Origin: Terasakiella sp033100395
GTDB lineage: Bacteria > Pseudomonadota > Alphaproteobacteria > Rhodospirillales > Terasakiellaceae
Length of the DNA: 64,000 bases
Direction: 5' to 3'
Assembly: GCF_033100395.1 (NCBI RefSeq)
Contig: NZ_JAWLVJ010000020.1
Span: forward strand, 1-64,000
Positions 33,640-42,774 of the stretch are shown in pieces. A model generated the notes under the pieces. That model was given only the letters and a program-made list of their open reading frames with translations. It had not been told where the DNA came from and did not search any database. Made by a program: the position numbers and the translations under genes. How positions within the stretch are numbered: position 1 is the first letter of the stretch; each line of letters begins with the position of its first letter.

Positions 33640-34971
33640 ATGGATAACAAGAAAGCAAACAGCCGGGCCGTCATGGCACAGGCAGAACGTGAAAGTGCGG
33701 AGTTGGAACCGACACGGCGTTCTTTCTTACGTGGAAGTGCAGTGGCTGTAGGGGCGGCTGCAACCGCCACAGCGACAGGCGGGGCAGCACTGGCTGCAGG
33801 GAACCCGGAAAACCTGCCGCCAAATGTGCCGGATTGGTCAAAGGAGCTGGGCGACAGTGTGACAGCGGAACCTTATGGTATTCCGTCACAATATGAAAAG
33901 AACGTACATCGTCGCACGGTGCCATGGCTGACGCCAACGGGGGAAAGTTCCATTTCCTTTACGCCGATCCAGGATCTGCACGGTATCATTACGCCAAACG
34001 GTCTGCACTTTGAACGTCACCACGGTGGCTTTCCGCATATCAATAAGGAAGATTTCCGCCTGATCGTCCATGGTATGGTGAAGAATGAACGGATGTTCAC
34101 GCTGCAGGACATCATGCGCTTCCCGCAAGTTTCGCGCATTCACTTTGTAGAATGTCCGGCAAATTCTGGTGCGGAATGGCGTGGCGCGCAAATGGACAAG
34201 CTGCAGTTCACTCACGGGATGGTCAGCTGCTGTGAATGGACAGGCGTTAAAGTCTCAACACTCATGAAAGAACTTGGCGTGAAGCCGGGGGCCAAATGGG
34301 TGCTGGCAGAAGGCGCGGATGCGGCGGGTATGAGCCGCTCTATCCCGATTGAAAAACTGGGTGATGACTGCATTCTGGCTTATGCCCAAAACGGTGAAAT
34401 GCTGCGCCCTGAACAGGGCTATCCGCTTCGCCTGATCGTGCCGGGCTTTGAAGGTAATATGAACGTCAAATGGATACGTCGTCTGGAATTTGGGGATCAG
34501 CCGTGGCACCACCGCGAAGAAACATCTAAATATACCGACACCATGCATGACGGGAAATCACGTCGTTTTACATGGTTCCAGGAAGCCAAGTCTGTGATCA
34601 CATCACCTTGTCCGGAATATCCGATGATGGGTAAAGGCTATCATCAGATTCGGGGTCTCGCCTGGAGTGGCATGGGCAAGATCAAGGGCGTTGATATCTC
34701 CGTTGATGGTGGCAAAAACTGGATGCCAGCCCGTTTGGAAGGCGGCGTCTTCAGTAAGGCCTTGACCCGCTTTGTCTTTGACTGGGAATGGAACGGTCAG
34801 GAAGCTCTGCTGCAAAGCCGGGCCTATGACGAAACAGGTTATGTTCAGCCGACCCTTGATCAGCTGCGCGCAGTGCGTGGCACATGGTCGATCTATCACA
34901 ACAATTCAATCCACACTTGGTTAGTCAAGAAAAGCGGGGAGGTACAAAATGTCCAAGTTTCCGGTAGCTAA
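33640..34971 (+). CDS. soxC: SoxC, molybdenum subunit of sulfane dehydrogenase
   Basis: Periplasmic sulfite-oxidase-family protein of 443 residues that with SoxD oxidises the SoxY-bound sulfane sulfur, giving complete oxidation of thiosulfate without sulfur storage. The Tat signal is TRRSFLRGSAVAV. The molybdenum-ligating Cys is in FVECPANSGAEW. The C-terminal dimerisation domain is present. Its last 23 bases overlap soxD. Confidence 0.95.
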   Translation: MDNKKANSRAVMAQAERESAELEPTRRSFLRGSAVAVGAAATATATGGAALAAGNPENLPPNVPDWSKELGDSVTAEPYGIPSQYEKNVHRRTVPWLTPTGESSISFTPIQDLHGIITPNGLHFERHHGGFPHINKEDFRLIVHGMVKNERMFTLQDIMRFPQVSRIHFVECPANSGAEWRGAQMDKLQFTHGMVSCCEWTGVKVSTLMKELGVKPGAKWVLAEGADAAGMSRSIPIEKLGDDCILAYAQNGEMLRPEQGYPLRLIVPGFEGNMNVKWIRRLEFGDQPWHHREETSKYTDTMHDGKSRRFTWFQEAKSVITSPCPEYPMMGKGYHQIRGLAWSGMGKIKGVDISVDGGKNWMPARLEGGVFSKALTRFVFDWEWNGQEALLQSRAYDETGYVQPTLDQLRAVRGTWSIYHNNSIHTWLVKKSGEVQNVQVSGS

Positions 34972-35614
34972 ATTTGTAATGGGCCTCGCCCTTGGCGGTG
35001 TCATGATGACGTCTGCTGCATATGCGGGTGATGAAATGAAATATAAGTTCGGCGTTAAACCAACCGCTGAACAAATTGCTGGCTGGGATATCGATATCCG
35101 CCCGGATGGTATAGGTCTGCCAGCTGGTAGTGGCACGTACGAACAGGGCGAAGAACTGTTCCAGGAACATTGTGCCTCCTGCCACGGTGAATTTGCTGAT
35201 GGCGGCGGCGGGCGTTATCCACCGCTGGTGGGTGGCTCACCGGAAGAACTGTCTCAGGATGAACGCCCCGGGCAGCCGGAAAAAACCATCGGGTCTTACT
35301 GGCCGTATGCTTCAACCGTTTTTGACTATATCAAACGCGCCATGCCGTTTGGCAATGCGCAGTCCCTGACGGATGACGAAGTCTATGCCATCACGGGCTT
35401 CTTGATGGTGGAAAATGATCTTCATGATGAAGAAGTACCAATGGATGCAGCCGCTTTGAAAGCGATCAAAATGCCAAACGAAGGGGGCTTCTTTGATGAT
35501 CCCCGACCGGACGTCAAAAATGTCCAGTGCATGAAGGATTGTTTGAAGTCTGTAGAAATTACATCCAAAGCAACATTGGGTGTGACACCAACAGGTGAAG
35601 ATGCCTTGCGCTAA
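34949..35614 (+). CDS. soxD: SoxD, short monoheme cytochrome subunit of sulfane dehydrogenase
   Basis: Periplasmic cytochrome c of 221 residues, the electron acceptor of SoxC. It has a signal peptide ending near YAGDE, a single haem site CASCH and a possible Met ligand in AMPFGN, followed by a CMKDC motif. The Paracoccus-type SoxD is about 380 residues with two haems; this copy has only the first domain. GGGGAGGT precedes the ATG, which lies inside soxC (23-base overlap). Confidence 0.9.
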   Translation: MSKFPVAKFVMGLALGGVMMTSAAYAGDEMKYKFGVKPTAEQIAGWDIDIRPDGIGLPAGSGTYEQGEELFQEHCASCHGEFADGGGGRYPPLVGGSPEELSQDERPGQPEKTIGSYWPYASTVFDYIKRAMPFGNAQSLTDDEVYAITGFLMVENDLHDEEVPMDAAALKAIKMPNEGGFFDDPRPDVKNVQCMKDCLKSVEITSKATLGVTPTGEDALR

Positions 35615-35678
35615 AATATGATGAAGGGGGGCGAAGATTGTTTTTCAGTCTTTGTCCTTTTTCTTTTATAATGATTTT

Positions 35679-36050
35679 ATGATGAACAAACTGATCCTTG
35701 CTGTATTTCTGATTTTTTCTGCATTGTCCTTTGGTAAAAAGGTACAGGCGGATGAGATGATCTTTGTTCATTCCCCGGCCTGTATATACTGCCAGATGTG
35801 GCGCGAAGAAATTCTGCCGATTTATCATAAAACTGACGAAGGTAAACGCCTGCCCCTGCGTGAAGTCAATCTGGATGGCGGTATGCCGGACGATTTAAAA
35901 CATCTGACCTATCCCAGCTTCACCCCCACCTTCATTATCCTGAACGACAAGCAGGAAGAAGTCGGGCGTATCCTTGGCTATAATCAGGAATTCTTCTGGG
36001 GCTTTGTGCAGGAAAATATCAAAAAACTGAATCCGGCTTATCAATCCTGA
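35679..36050 (+). CDS. soxS: Periplasmic thioredoxin-like protein (SoxS-like)
   Basis: A 123-residue exported thioredoxin-fold protein with signal peptide (LILAVFLIFSALSF) and redox motif SPACIYCQMW. SoxS in other sox loci is a periplasmic thioredoxin that keeps SoxY active. ATG 35679 and ATG 35682 are both possible and neither has a good ribosome site. It is the first of three short redox genes after soxD. Confidence 0.8.
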   Translation: MMNKLILAVFLIFSALSFGKKVQADEMIFVHSPACIYCQMWREEILPIYHKTDEGKRLPLREVNLDGGMPDDLKHLTYPSFTPTFIILNDKQEEVGRILGYNQEFFWGFVQENIKKLNPAYQS

Positions 36051-36062
36051 AAAAGGTGATGC

Positions 36063-36542
36063 ATGACGTTTTTTTTGCGCTGTCTCTTGTTTGGTCTTTT
36101 TGTGTTGGGATTATCAAACCCGCTTTTGGCACAGGAACGCAGCCCCGGACTTGAAGATGATACCAAAATTGTGGAACCAGAACCTGACTGGGATAACCCG
36201 CGCCGGATCGTGTTACAGGTCACCACCAAAGACGAATTCCATGTGAATAACGTCTATTACAACGCCATCAACCTGCAGAAATTCTATGGGGCCGACAACG
36301 TCAAGATCGCCATTGTTTTTTACGGCCCTGGCATTCGCCCGATCTTGAGTGAAAGTGCGATTTCACCTGATCGCGTAAAAAGCCTGCAGAATTATGAGAT
36401 TGATTTTATTGCCTGTAACAACACCATGACCACTATCGGCAAGCGGCCCAAAGACCTGCTGCCGGGTATCCGCGTGGTAACGTCTGGTATTGCCGAGATC
36501 ATCGAGAAAAAGACTGAGGGATGGCACTATATCATCCCCTGA
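36063..36542 (+). CDS. Exported DsrE/DsrF-like sulfur-relay protein
   Basis: A 159-residue protein with a signal peptide (FLRCLLFGLFVLGLSNPLLA) and a DsrE-like domain: VYYNAINLQKFYGADNV, VFYGPGIRPIL and the conserved cysteine FIACNNTM near residue 119, ending GWHYIIP. DsrE-type proteins carry persulfides; an exported version beside two thioredoxins suggests sulfur or persulfide handling in the periplasm. AAGGTG precedes the ATG. The function of exported DsrE-like proteins in sox loci is not settled to my knowledge. Confidence 0.78.
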   Translation: MTFFLRCLLFGLFVLGLSNPLLAQERSPGLEDDTKIVEPEPDWDNPRRIVLQVTTKDEFHVNNVYYNAINLQKFYGADNVKIAIVFYGPGIRPILSESAISPDRVKSLQNYEIDFIACNNTMTTIGKRPKDLLPGIRVVTSGIAEIIEKKTEGWHYIIP

Positions 36543-36553
36543 CTGGAGGATTC

Positions 36554-37123
36554 ATGAAGACGCTTTTCTATACATTCACAGCCTTGATGCTGACATGTGT
36601 TTCAGTGCGCGCTGAAGAAGTTCCGGTCAATGATTTCGGGCTTTATCATCAGGACTGGTTCCTGGAAAGTTTCCTGGATATGTCCGAAGACTTTCAGGCG
36701 GCAAAGGATGAAGGCAAACGGTTTGTGATCATCTGGGAACAAAAGGGCTGTCCATATTGCAAGGACCTGCATGCCAAGACCCTGTCACAGGCAAATATCA
36801 AAAAATACATGCAGGAGAATTTCGTCGTTGTGCAGATGAACATCTGGGGGGACCGGGATGTCACCGATTTTGATGGCACGGAAATGACAGAAAAAGAATT
36901 TGCTGCCAAAAACGCCATCGCCTTTACCCCCACGGTACAGTTCTTCCATGAAGATGTATCCGGCAAAGAAGGTATGGCCCGCGATGCTGCCCGGCTGCCC
37001 GGTTTTTTCCGTCCCTTTCATTTCAAGGCCATGCTGAATTACGTGCATGAAAAAATGTATGAAGGCGAAAAATCGTTTCAGCGTTATGTTGTGGACCTTG
37101 CCCAAAGCGGGACGAAACCCTGA
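36554..37123 (+). CDS. soxW: Periplasmic thioredoxin (SoxW-like)
   Basis: A 189-residue exported thioredoxin-fold protein with signal peptide (to about VRAEE) and active site KGCPYCKDLH near residue 67. SoxW is reduced by the membrane protein SoxV/CcdA, whose gene lies just downstream on the other strand. GGAGG 4 bases before ATG 36554 decides the start. It begins 11 bases after the DsrE-like stop. Confidence 0.85.
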   Translation: MKTLFYTFTALMLTCVSVRAEEVPVNDFGLYHQDWFLESFLDMSEDFQAAKDEGKRFVIIWEQKGCPYCKDLHAKTLSQANIKKYMQENFVVVQMNIWGDRDVTDFDGTEMTEKEFAAKNAIAFTPTVQFFHEDVSGKEGMARDAARLPGFFRPFHFKAMLNYVHEKMYEGEKSFQRYVVDLAQSGTKP

Positions 37124-37135
37124 GAGAATACCACC

Positions 37136-37164
37136 GTGTCCCGGCAAATGGCCGGGACCTTTTA
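37136..37164 (+). terminator. GC-rich hairpin terminator after soxW (repeat family copy 2)
   Basis: GTCCCGGC pairs with GCCGGGAC around AAATG and is followed by CTTTT. It ends the plus-strand sox transcript 13 bases after soxW and matches copy 1 at 21757-21784 nearly base for base. Confidence 0.88.
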
Positions 37165-37182
37165 AACATTGTACTCCTGACT

Positions 37183-37211
37183 TAAAAAGGCCCCGGCCTT
37201 TGCCGGGGCAC
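37183..37211 (-). terminator. GC-rich hairpin terminator for the ccdA transcript (repeat family copy 3)
   Basis: GCCCCGGC pairs with GCCGGGGC around CTTT. The T run lies on the minus strand (AAAAA on plus), so it stops transcription coming from ccdA and the gene remnant. It has the same layout as copies 1 and 2 with a compensatory T/A to C/G change in the stem. Confidence 0.85.
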
Positions 37212-37217
37212 GGGTGT

Positions 37218-37497
37218 TTATCCAGCAGCTTGTTGTCGTAACTGCTGGGTAAAAGTGTTGACCTCGGCCTGAAGTTTGTCTTCATTGGTTTTTAGATCAT
37301 CCGTTGCCAACAAGGTGGTAATGGCAATGCTGCAAGACCGGGGATTCGTTGGAAATATCGCCCAGTTTGTTGGCGGTGGTTTCCAGTTCCATGGAGGATT
37401 GTTTTAAATGGACGTTTGGACTGCCAATACGTTCTTCCATTTCATTGCCTATATTTTCTAGAAGTTCGGCGGCAATGGCGTCTTCCGTCTGTTTCAT
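37218..37497 (-). pseudogene. Frameshifted remnant, possibly of a chemoreceptor C-terminus
   Basis: A 66-codon frame from ATG 37497 (MKQTEDAIAAELLENIGNE...) reads as a heptad-rich helix but ends out of register at 37297. A shift of one base near 37336-37348 opens a second frame that continues the helical, polar pattern (TLLATDDLKTNEDKLQAEV... ending LRQQAAG) to a stop at 37218. The combined C-terminus resembles the end of methyl-accepting chemotaxis proteins (pattern AE.L..EV..F). It lies directly behind ccdA without its own ribosome site and lacks any sensor or membrane part. I call it a degraded fragment with modest confidence. Confidence 0.45.
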
Positions 37498-37507
37498 GAA
37501 ATTGATG

Positions 37508-38248
37508 TTAGTTCAATCCATTCAAAACCGGGAAGGTCTTCAACATCCAGGCAGTGATGTTGGTCAGGCTGCCGGTTAAAATCAAAAGTCCGGTCGCGAC
37601 CAACAGAAGCCCCATGGCGATTTCTACCTTATGCAGATGACGGCGAAATTTACCAAGAAAACCCATGAAGTGGGCGCTTAAGGCGGCAGCCAGTAAAAAG
37701 GGAATGCTAAGCCCGGCCGCATAAACAGCCAAGAGACCGATCCCCTGGCTGAGTTCCCCCATGCCGCCCGCGATCATCAAGATGGTGGAAAGGACCGGGC
37801 CGACACAAGGCGTCCAGCCAAAACCGAAAGCAAGGCCGAGCACAAAGGCCCCGATCAGGCTTGCGGGCTTTTGATCCGGGTGAAAGCGTCTTTCAAAATT
37901 CAGAAAAGCGATCTTGAAAAGGCCCATATAATGCAGCCCGAAGATCAGGATCACCCCGCCGCCAATCATAGCTAATGTCTGTTTATATTGGGCAATGGCT
38001 TGACCCAGCGATGTCGCAGCTGCCCCCATGGTGATAAAGATGCTGGAAAGGCCCAGCACAAAAGCTAGCCCGGCCCACAGCACGCGGCTGCGCTGAAAGT
38101 CCTCACTACTTTCTTTACTTGTCAGCTGTTCCAGTGAATTCCCGCTGATGAAACACAGGTAGGCCGGAACCAACGGCAGGATACAGGGCGATAGAAAGGT
38201 CAATATACCCGCTGTAAATGCTGCCAGAAATGAGACGTCCAAACCCAC
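37508..38248 (-). CDS. ccdA: CcdA/SoxV-type thiol-disulfide transport membrane protein
   Basis: Inner-membrane protein of about 246 residues with six hydrophobic segments and the two conserved redox cysteines, LSPCILP and WTPCVGP. It carries reducing equivalents from cytoplasmic thioredoxin to periplasmic partners such as SoxW or the cytochrome c maturation thioredoxin. The frame opens at TTG 38266; GTG 38248 is preferred because GGAG stands 9 bases before it. It is divergent from the hydrolase gene and convergent with the soxW group. Confidence 0.88.
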   Translation of the reverse strand: MGLDVSFLAAFTAGILTFLSPCILPLVPAYLCFISGNSLEQLTSKESSEDFQRSRVLWAGLAFVLGLSSIFITMGAAATSLGQAIAQYKQTLAMIGGGVILIFGLHYMGLFKIAFLNFERRFHPDQKPASLIGAFVLGLAFGFGWTPCVGPVLSTILMIAGGMGELSQGIGLLAVYAAGLSIPFLLAAALSAHFMGFLGKFRRHLHKVEIAMGLLLVATGLLILTGSLTNITAWMLKTFPVLNGLN

Positions 38249-38350
38249 TGAGAGATGCTCCAACAAAGACTGGAATAAAATATTAGAATAATATAAATTA
38301 GAAGCAATTAAAATTAAACCGATAAATGATCATAACAGGTGAGAATACCA

Positions 38351-39241
38351 ATGCATAAATTTATGCGACCGTTTTTGGGGCTTCTGGGCTTATCTTTGGC
38401 AACCGGGGCACTGGCAGATGACGTAACCATCCCTCTGTCAAATGGCCTGATGGCACAAGGCAGCCTTGAACTGGCCGACGGGAAATCCATAAGCGATGGA
38501 CCACTGGTTTTGTTTGTCCACGGCACGCTTGCCCACAAGGACATGGCAATTGTGAAAGCCCAGCGCGAATTGTTGAATGAACGCGACATTAGTGTGCTTG
38601 CCATTAATCTCAGCCTCGGGCTGGATAAGCGTATAGGCATGTATGACTGCGCTGTTCCCCATACCCATAAGCATCGTGATGCGCTGGATGAAATTGCAGC
38701 CTGGCTGGACTGGTTGAAAGAAAAGGGGGCTACGTCCGTTGTGTTGATGGGGCATTCACGTGGCGGCAATCAGGTGGCCTGGTTTGGAGCAGAACAACCC
38801 AATGATCTTATCGACAAGTTCATTTTGGTTGCCCCGCAGACCTGGTCGGCTAAAAAGGAAGTGGCTTCTTACCACGCGCGCTACCAAAAAGACTTGCCTA
38901 TGGTGCTGGAAAAGATGCTGAAGGCTGAAGGGAACGAGGTCAAAGAAGGCGTTGATTTTATCTATTGTCCCGGTGCCAAAGTCACAGCCGCCAGCTTTGT
39001 TGATTATTACAAGCCGGATGCGCGTATGAATACGCCGTCCCTTTTAAACAAAATTAGCAAGCCAACTCTGGTCGTGGCCGCCAGTGAGGATACGGTCGTT
39101 GCGGATCTGCCCCAGCAAATGGAAAAGCTGGATTTATCGCATGTCACTTATCGCATGATCGAAGATGCAGATCATATGTTTATTGATTTTGCAGGTGAAG
39201 ACCTGGCCGATCAGGTTGCGGAATTTATTTTGGAAGAATAA
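38351..39241 (+). CDS. Exported alpha/beta hydrolase
   Basis: A 296-residue alpha/beta hydrolase with signal peptide (FLGLLGLSLATGALADD). The nucleophile elbow is GHSRGGN with Ser near residue 134; an oxyanion segment FVHGTLAHKDM, an acid (ASEDTVV) and a histidine (DADHMF) complete the triad. Substrate is unknown. It lies 10 bases before the rhodanese gene and is divergent from ccdA; similar pairs accompany sulfur oxidation genes, so a role in processing an organosulfur or thioester-like compound is conceivable but unproven. AGGTGAG precedes the ATG. Confidence 0.82.
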   Translation: MHKFMRPFLGLLGLSLATGALADDVTIPLSNGLMAQGSLELADGKSISDGPLVLFVHGTLAHKDMAIVKAQRELLNERDISVLAINLSLGLDKRIGMYDCAVPHTHKHRDALDEIAAWLDWLKEKGATSVVLMGHSRGGNQVAWFGAEQPNDLIDKFILVAPQTWSAKKEVASYHARYQKDLPMVLEKMLKAEGNEVKEGVDFIYCPGAKVTAASFVDYYKPDARMNTPSLLNKISKPTLVVAASEDTVVADLPQQMEKLDLSHVTYRMIEDADHMFIDFAGEDLADQVAEFILEE

Positions 39242-39251
39242 GGATTTGAAA

Positions 39252-39848
39252 ATGACAAAACTCGTCTGTGTATTGTTTTTTGCTATGGTGATGAGCCTGT
39301 CTGTCGCACAGGCACAGGAAGTCGGGATCGCAAAAGGTATCAGCAATGTTTTGGTGGAAACCGATGATGGTCCGATCAAGATTGAACGTAATCAGGACAC
39401 AAATAATCTGATTGCCGAAGACTTCGCCAAAACATCACGGCCCTGTCCGCCCTTCTGCGTCCAGCCCATGAAAGTGGCGGACGGGGTGGAAACCTATGGG
39501 GAACTTGAAATCGTCAATTTCCTGAAAAATAAAGAAGGTATGTTGATTGATGCGCGTACCGAAGAATGGCACTTCAAAGGCACGATTCCCAGTTCGGTCA
39601 ATATTCCTTATGTTGAAATTGCCCAGCGTATGGATGAGTTGGGCTGTGACAAGTCAGGTAAGGCCTGGGACTGTAAAGGTGCCAAGAAAGTCGTGCTTTA
39701 TTGTAACGGTCCCTGGTGTGGGCAATCCCCGGTGGCGATCAAGGCTTTGCTGCGTGATGGATATCCGGCGGATAAAATCAAATATTATCGCGGCGGGATG
39801 CAGGCCTGGCATGCTTTGGGGCTGACTGTGGTTGAAGGCGGTCTCTAA
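39252..39848 (+). CDS. Exported rhodanese-domain protein
   Basis: A 198-residue protein with a signal peptide (to about AQAQE) and one rhodanese domain: IDARTEEWHFKGTIPSSVNIP, then the active-site loop LYCNGPWCGQSP with catalytic Cys near residue 156. It transfers sulfane sulfur in the periplasm. A CPPFC pair (about residues 61-65) lies before the domain and could be redox-active. AAGGA precedes the ATG. It ends 5 bases before the convergent kinase gene. Confidence 0.86.
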   Translation: MTKLVCVLFFAMVMSLSVAQAQEVGIAKGISNVLVETDDGPIKIERNQDTNNLIAEDFAKTSRPCPPFCVQPMKVADGVETYGELEIVNFLKNKEGMLIDARTEEWHFKGTIPSSVNIPYVEIAQRMDELGCDKSGKAWDCKGAKKVVLYCNGPWCGQSPVAIKALLRDGYPADKIKYYRGGMQAWHALGLTVVEGGL

Positions 39849-39853
39849 AAAAA

Positions 39854-42544
39854 TTAGATGGGGGTCTTATCTTCGCGACCCTCATCTTTCAGCAGTTCGT
39901 TCATTGCCTGCGTCAGTGCATCGATGGAAACGGGTTTCTGAATATAGATATCCACGCCAAATTCCATGGCGTTTTCTTCGGTCACCTTTTTATCATAGCC
40001 GGACATCATGATGATCGGGATGTCCGCCTTGATCTCACGAATGGCCTTGACCATCTGGTCACCGGACATTTTCGGCATGGTCTGATCTGTCAGGATGATC
40101 TGATAGCGATCCGGGTCAGTGACGAAAGCATCCAGCGCTTCGATACTGTCGGTATAGCTTTCAAACTGATAGCCGGTTTCTTCCAGCAATTCTTCCAGGA
40201 ACTGGGTGTTTAGAACCTCATCATCAATGATCAGTGCGCGTTCATCATTGCCGCCGGTCAGCGGCAGATTGTTGTTTTCCTGGGCGACAGGCAAGTTGGT
40301 GATGGGTAGATAGACGGTAAAGGTGGTGCCTTTGCCCGGTTCACTTTCCACCTGAATGTCACCGTTGTGGTTCTGGACAATCCCATGCACCATGGCAAGG
40401 CCCAGCCCGGTGCCTTCCCCGCTTTTCTTGGTGCTGTAGAAGGGGTCGAAAATTCGGGTGATGGTTTCTTCGTTCATGCCATGTCCACTATCGGTGACGG
40501 TGAGTTTCAGATAGGGACCGGGGGTTAGCGCAGCTGATCGTTCGGCAAAATTTTTGCTGATGGTTACTTCTTCAAGCCGCACGTCCAGTACACCACCTTC
40601 TTGCCCCATGGCATGATTGGCATTGGTGCAGAGGTTTAGGATCAGCTGCTGGATCTGGGTGCTATCTGCGACAACGGGTTCACACTTTGTCGGGATGTGC
40701 TGGTGGATATCAATATTGGCTGGGGTGGTTGATTTCACCAGCTGCATGGCTTCATTCAGCACAGGCGGGATATGGGTACTGACCAGTTCCCCTTCGGCAC
40801 GTCGGGAAAAGGTCAGGATTTGTTTGACCATATTCGCCGCCCGGTTGGCGGATTTGGCGATTTGCTGGATACGTGCGTGGTTCGGGTCATCATCTGATAT
40901 TCGCGACGACAAAAGAGATGAATAGCCCAAAATCGGCGTCAGGATATTGTTGAAATCATGGGCAATGCCACCTGCCAATGTGCCGATGGTTTCCATCTTC
41001 TGGGCCTGGCGCAGTTGTTTTTCCAGCGCTTTCTGGCTTTCTTCCTGTTCTTTGCGCGCAGAAATATCGGTGATAAAGGCTACGCTTCGCATATTTTCCT
41101 GCGGGGCACCGGGCAGAACAGAAGCGTTGATTTCAACTGGCAGCGTATCGCCGTTTTTCTTGAGGAAGCGCAGTTCGTAAGATTGATGCGGGATTTCTTT
41201 GGCCTGATTGAGGTGAGCTTCCCAGATGGAAATGTCATCGTGATGGATAAATTCTGTGATGATGCGATTGAACATTTCATCGCGGTTATAGCCCAGCATT
41301 TTATGAAAGGCGGAATTGATATCAATGATTTCACGGCGATCCAGATCGGCAATGACGAAACCTTCCGATGTGGCTTCGATAATGGCGCGCAGGCTGCCTT
41401 CGGTGGCGAGCAGGGCTTCTTCGGCTTTTTTGCGTGCCGTGATATCCTGACCGGAACTTAAGACCCCGTTTGGCTGATTATAGCGGTTAAGTTCCAGCGC
41501 GTTGTGCCAGAAGATCAGGCGGCGTTCCCCGGTCTTGGTGATAATCTCATTTTCATAGTAAGATGATTTATTGACACCTTCGGGGGTGGTGTTGGTACGA
41601 AACAGATCAATAAAAACCTGGCGCAGGGCGTGTCGTTCTTCTGGCGGGATGGCAAGATCAAACCAGTCGCGCCCGATAATATCATTGGCATCATATCCCA
41701 GTACATCCAGACCACGCTGATTTACCATGACGATCTTTCCGGTGTTATCCAGTTTCAGAATGATGGCTTCGGCGATATGCAGGAAACGTTCGGTCTCTTC
41801 TTTCTGTTTTTTAAGGTTGGCTTCGGCAATGTCTTTTGATCGCAGGTGCGAACCAACAATTTTCAGTAGATTGTTTCCGGCTGTGGTGACTTCTTCAAAT
41901 TCCGTTCTGGCAAGGTTGGGTTCCAGCCGTAAGGACGTATCTTCCGGGCGGGTGGGGTCAATCCTTTTGAAGTCATGGGCCAGGAAGTGCAAGGGCCGGG
42001 TCACGGTCTTATAAAAGACAAACAGCAGCAGAATGGAGATCACAAAACTTTGCAGCAGGGCAGCACCCAGGATGGTCAGGGATTGTTTTAAGAAGGCAAG
42101 CACCGTGTTATAGGGGGAAACTTCCACACTTAGCGTTCCGATGAGTTCCTGCGGATTGCCCTGAAAACGCAAAGGTCGTTTGAAATAATATTTCTTTTTA
42201 AAGAAATACTTCGTGAACTCGTTATAGGGCAATTCGCTTGGATAGCGTAAAAGCGTGGTCATGCTGTTGTGGTTTTCATCTTTGATATCAACGCTGATGA
42301 TCGGCTGGAATTCAAAAAGCCCGGCGGCGACTTCGGCCGCCAGGTCGTTATCAAAGGTATAAACCGCTTTGGTGGCTGCCTTTTCAATGGAATTGACGAC
42401 CTCAACCACACGCATGCTCAGGTTTTCCAGGCGCTGATGATAATCCCAGACAACCTGCACACTCCCGATCAGCAGCCCCAGAATAAGGGTCAGCAAAACG
42501 ACAGTTCGCGTCATGCGATAGGCAATGGACTTGCGTGTGCTCAT
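39854..42544 (-). CDS. PAS-domain hybrid sensor histidine kinase
   Basis: Membrane kinase of 896 residues. N-terminal membrane segment (TVVLLTLILGLLIGSVQVVW), periplasmic sensor of about 130 residues, second membrane segment (LLQSFVISILLLFVFY), HAMP-like linker, two PAS domains (about residues 260-370 and 385-490), HisKA of the GGIAHDFNNILTP type, HATPase_c (NLCTNANHAM; GTGLGLAM) and a C-terminal receiver (IIDDE; ILTDQTMPKMSG; IQKPVS). The start MSTRKSIAYRM follows AGGG. It is tail to tail with the rhodanese gene. Signal and target are unknown. Confidence 0.92.
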   Translation of the reverse strand: MSTRKSIAYRMTRTVVLLTLILGLLIGSVQVVWDYHQRLENLSMRVVEVVNSIEKAATKAVYTFDNDLAAEVAAGLFEFQPIISVDIKDENHNSMTTLLRYPSELPYNEFTKYFFKKKYYFKRPLRFQGNPQELIGTLSVEVSPYNTVLAFLKQSLTILGAALLQSFVISILLLFVFYKTVTRPLHFLAHDFKRIDPTRPEDTSLRLEPNLARTEFEEVTTAGNNLLKIVGSHLRSKDIAEANLKKQKEETERFLHIAEAIILKLDNTGKIVMVNQRGLDVLGYDANDIIGRDWFDLAIPPEERHALRQVFIDLFRTNTTPEGVNKSSYYENEIITKTGERRLIFWHNALELNRYNQPNGVLSSGQDITARKKAEEALLATEGSLRAIIEATSEGFVIADLDRREIIDINSAFHKMLGYNRDEMFNRIITEFIHHDDISIWEAHLNQAKEIPHQSYELRFLKKNGDTLPVEINASVLPGAPQENMRSVAFITDISARKEQEESQKALEKQLRQAQKMETIGTLAGGIAHDFNNILTPILGYSSLLSSRISDDDPNHARIQQIAKSANRAANMVKQILTFSRRAEGELVSTHIPPVLNEAMQLVKSTTPANIDIHQHIPTKCEPVVADSTQIQQLILNLCTNANHAMGQEGGVLDVRLEEVTISKNFAERSAALTPGPYLKLTVTDSGHGMNEETITRIFDPFYSTKKSGEGTGLGLAMVHGIVQNHNGDIQVESEPGKGTTFTVYLPITNLPVAQENNNLPLTGGNDERALIIDDEVLNTQFLEELLEETGYQFESYTDSIEALDAFVTDPDRYQIILTDQTMPKMSGDQMVKAIREIKADIPIIMMSGYDKKVTEENAMEFGVDIYIQKPVSIDALTQAMNELLKDEGREDKTPI

Positions 42545-42774
42545 TAATTTCCCTGTCAAAACCAAGGATCAATTCCTGCGTTTACTCTATCGCAGTCTGG
42601 CCTGCGGGCACAATCAATTATACATGCGAGCAGCCGTATAGGTGATAAGCTCAGGGTTGGAAAAAACAATTAAGTGCATATCAGTCATGGACCTTTGTTA
42701 AAAAGCAGGTTAGGGTTCAATGCAACTATCTGCTATTATAGAACAAAATTGGTTTCACAGGGTCGTTCAGGCGT

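Noticed and set aside
24402..39848. Horizontal transfer of the sulfur locus as an island
   Set aside because: No integrase, tRNA target, flanking repeats or clear composition change borders it; the integrase at the left edge is 23 kb away beyond core genes.
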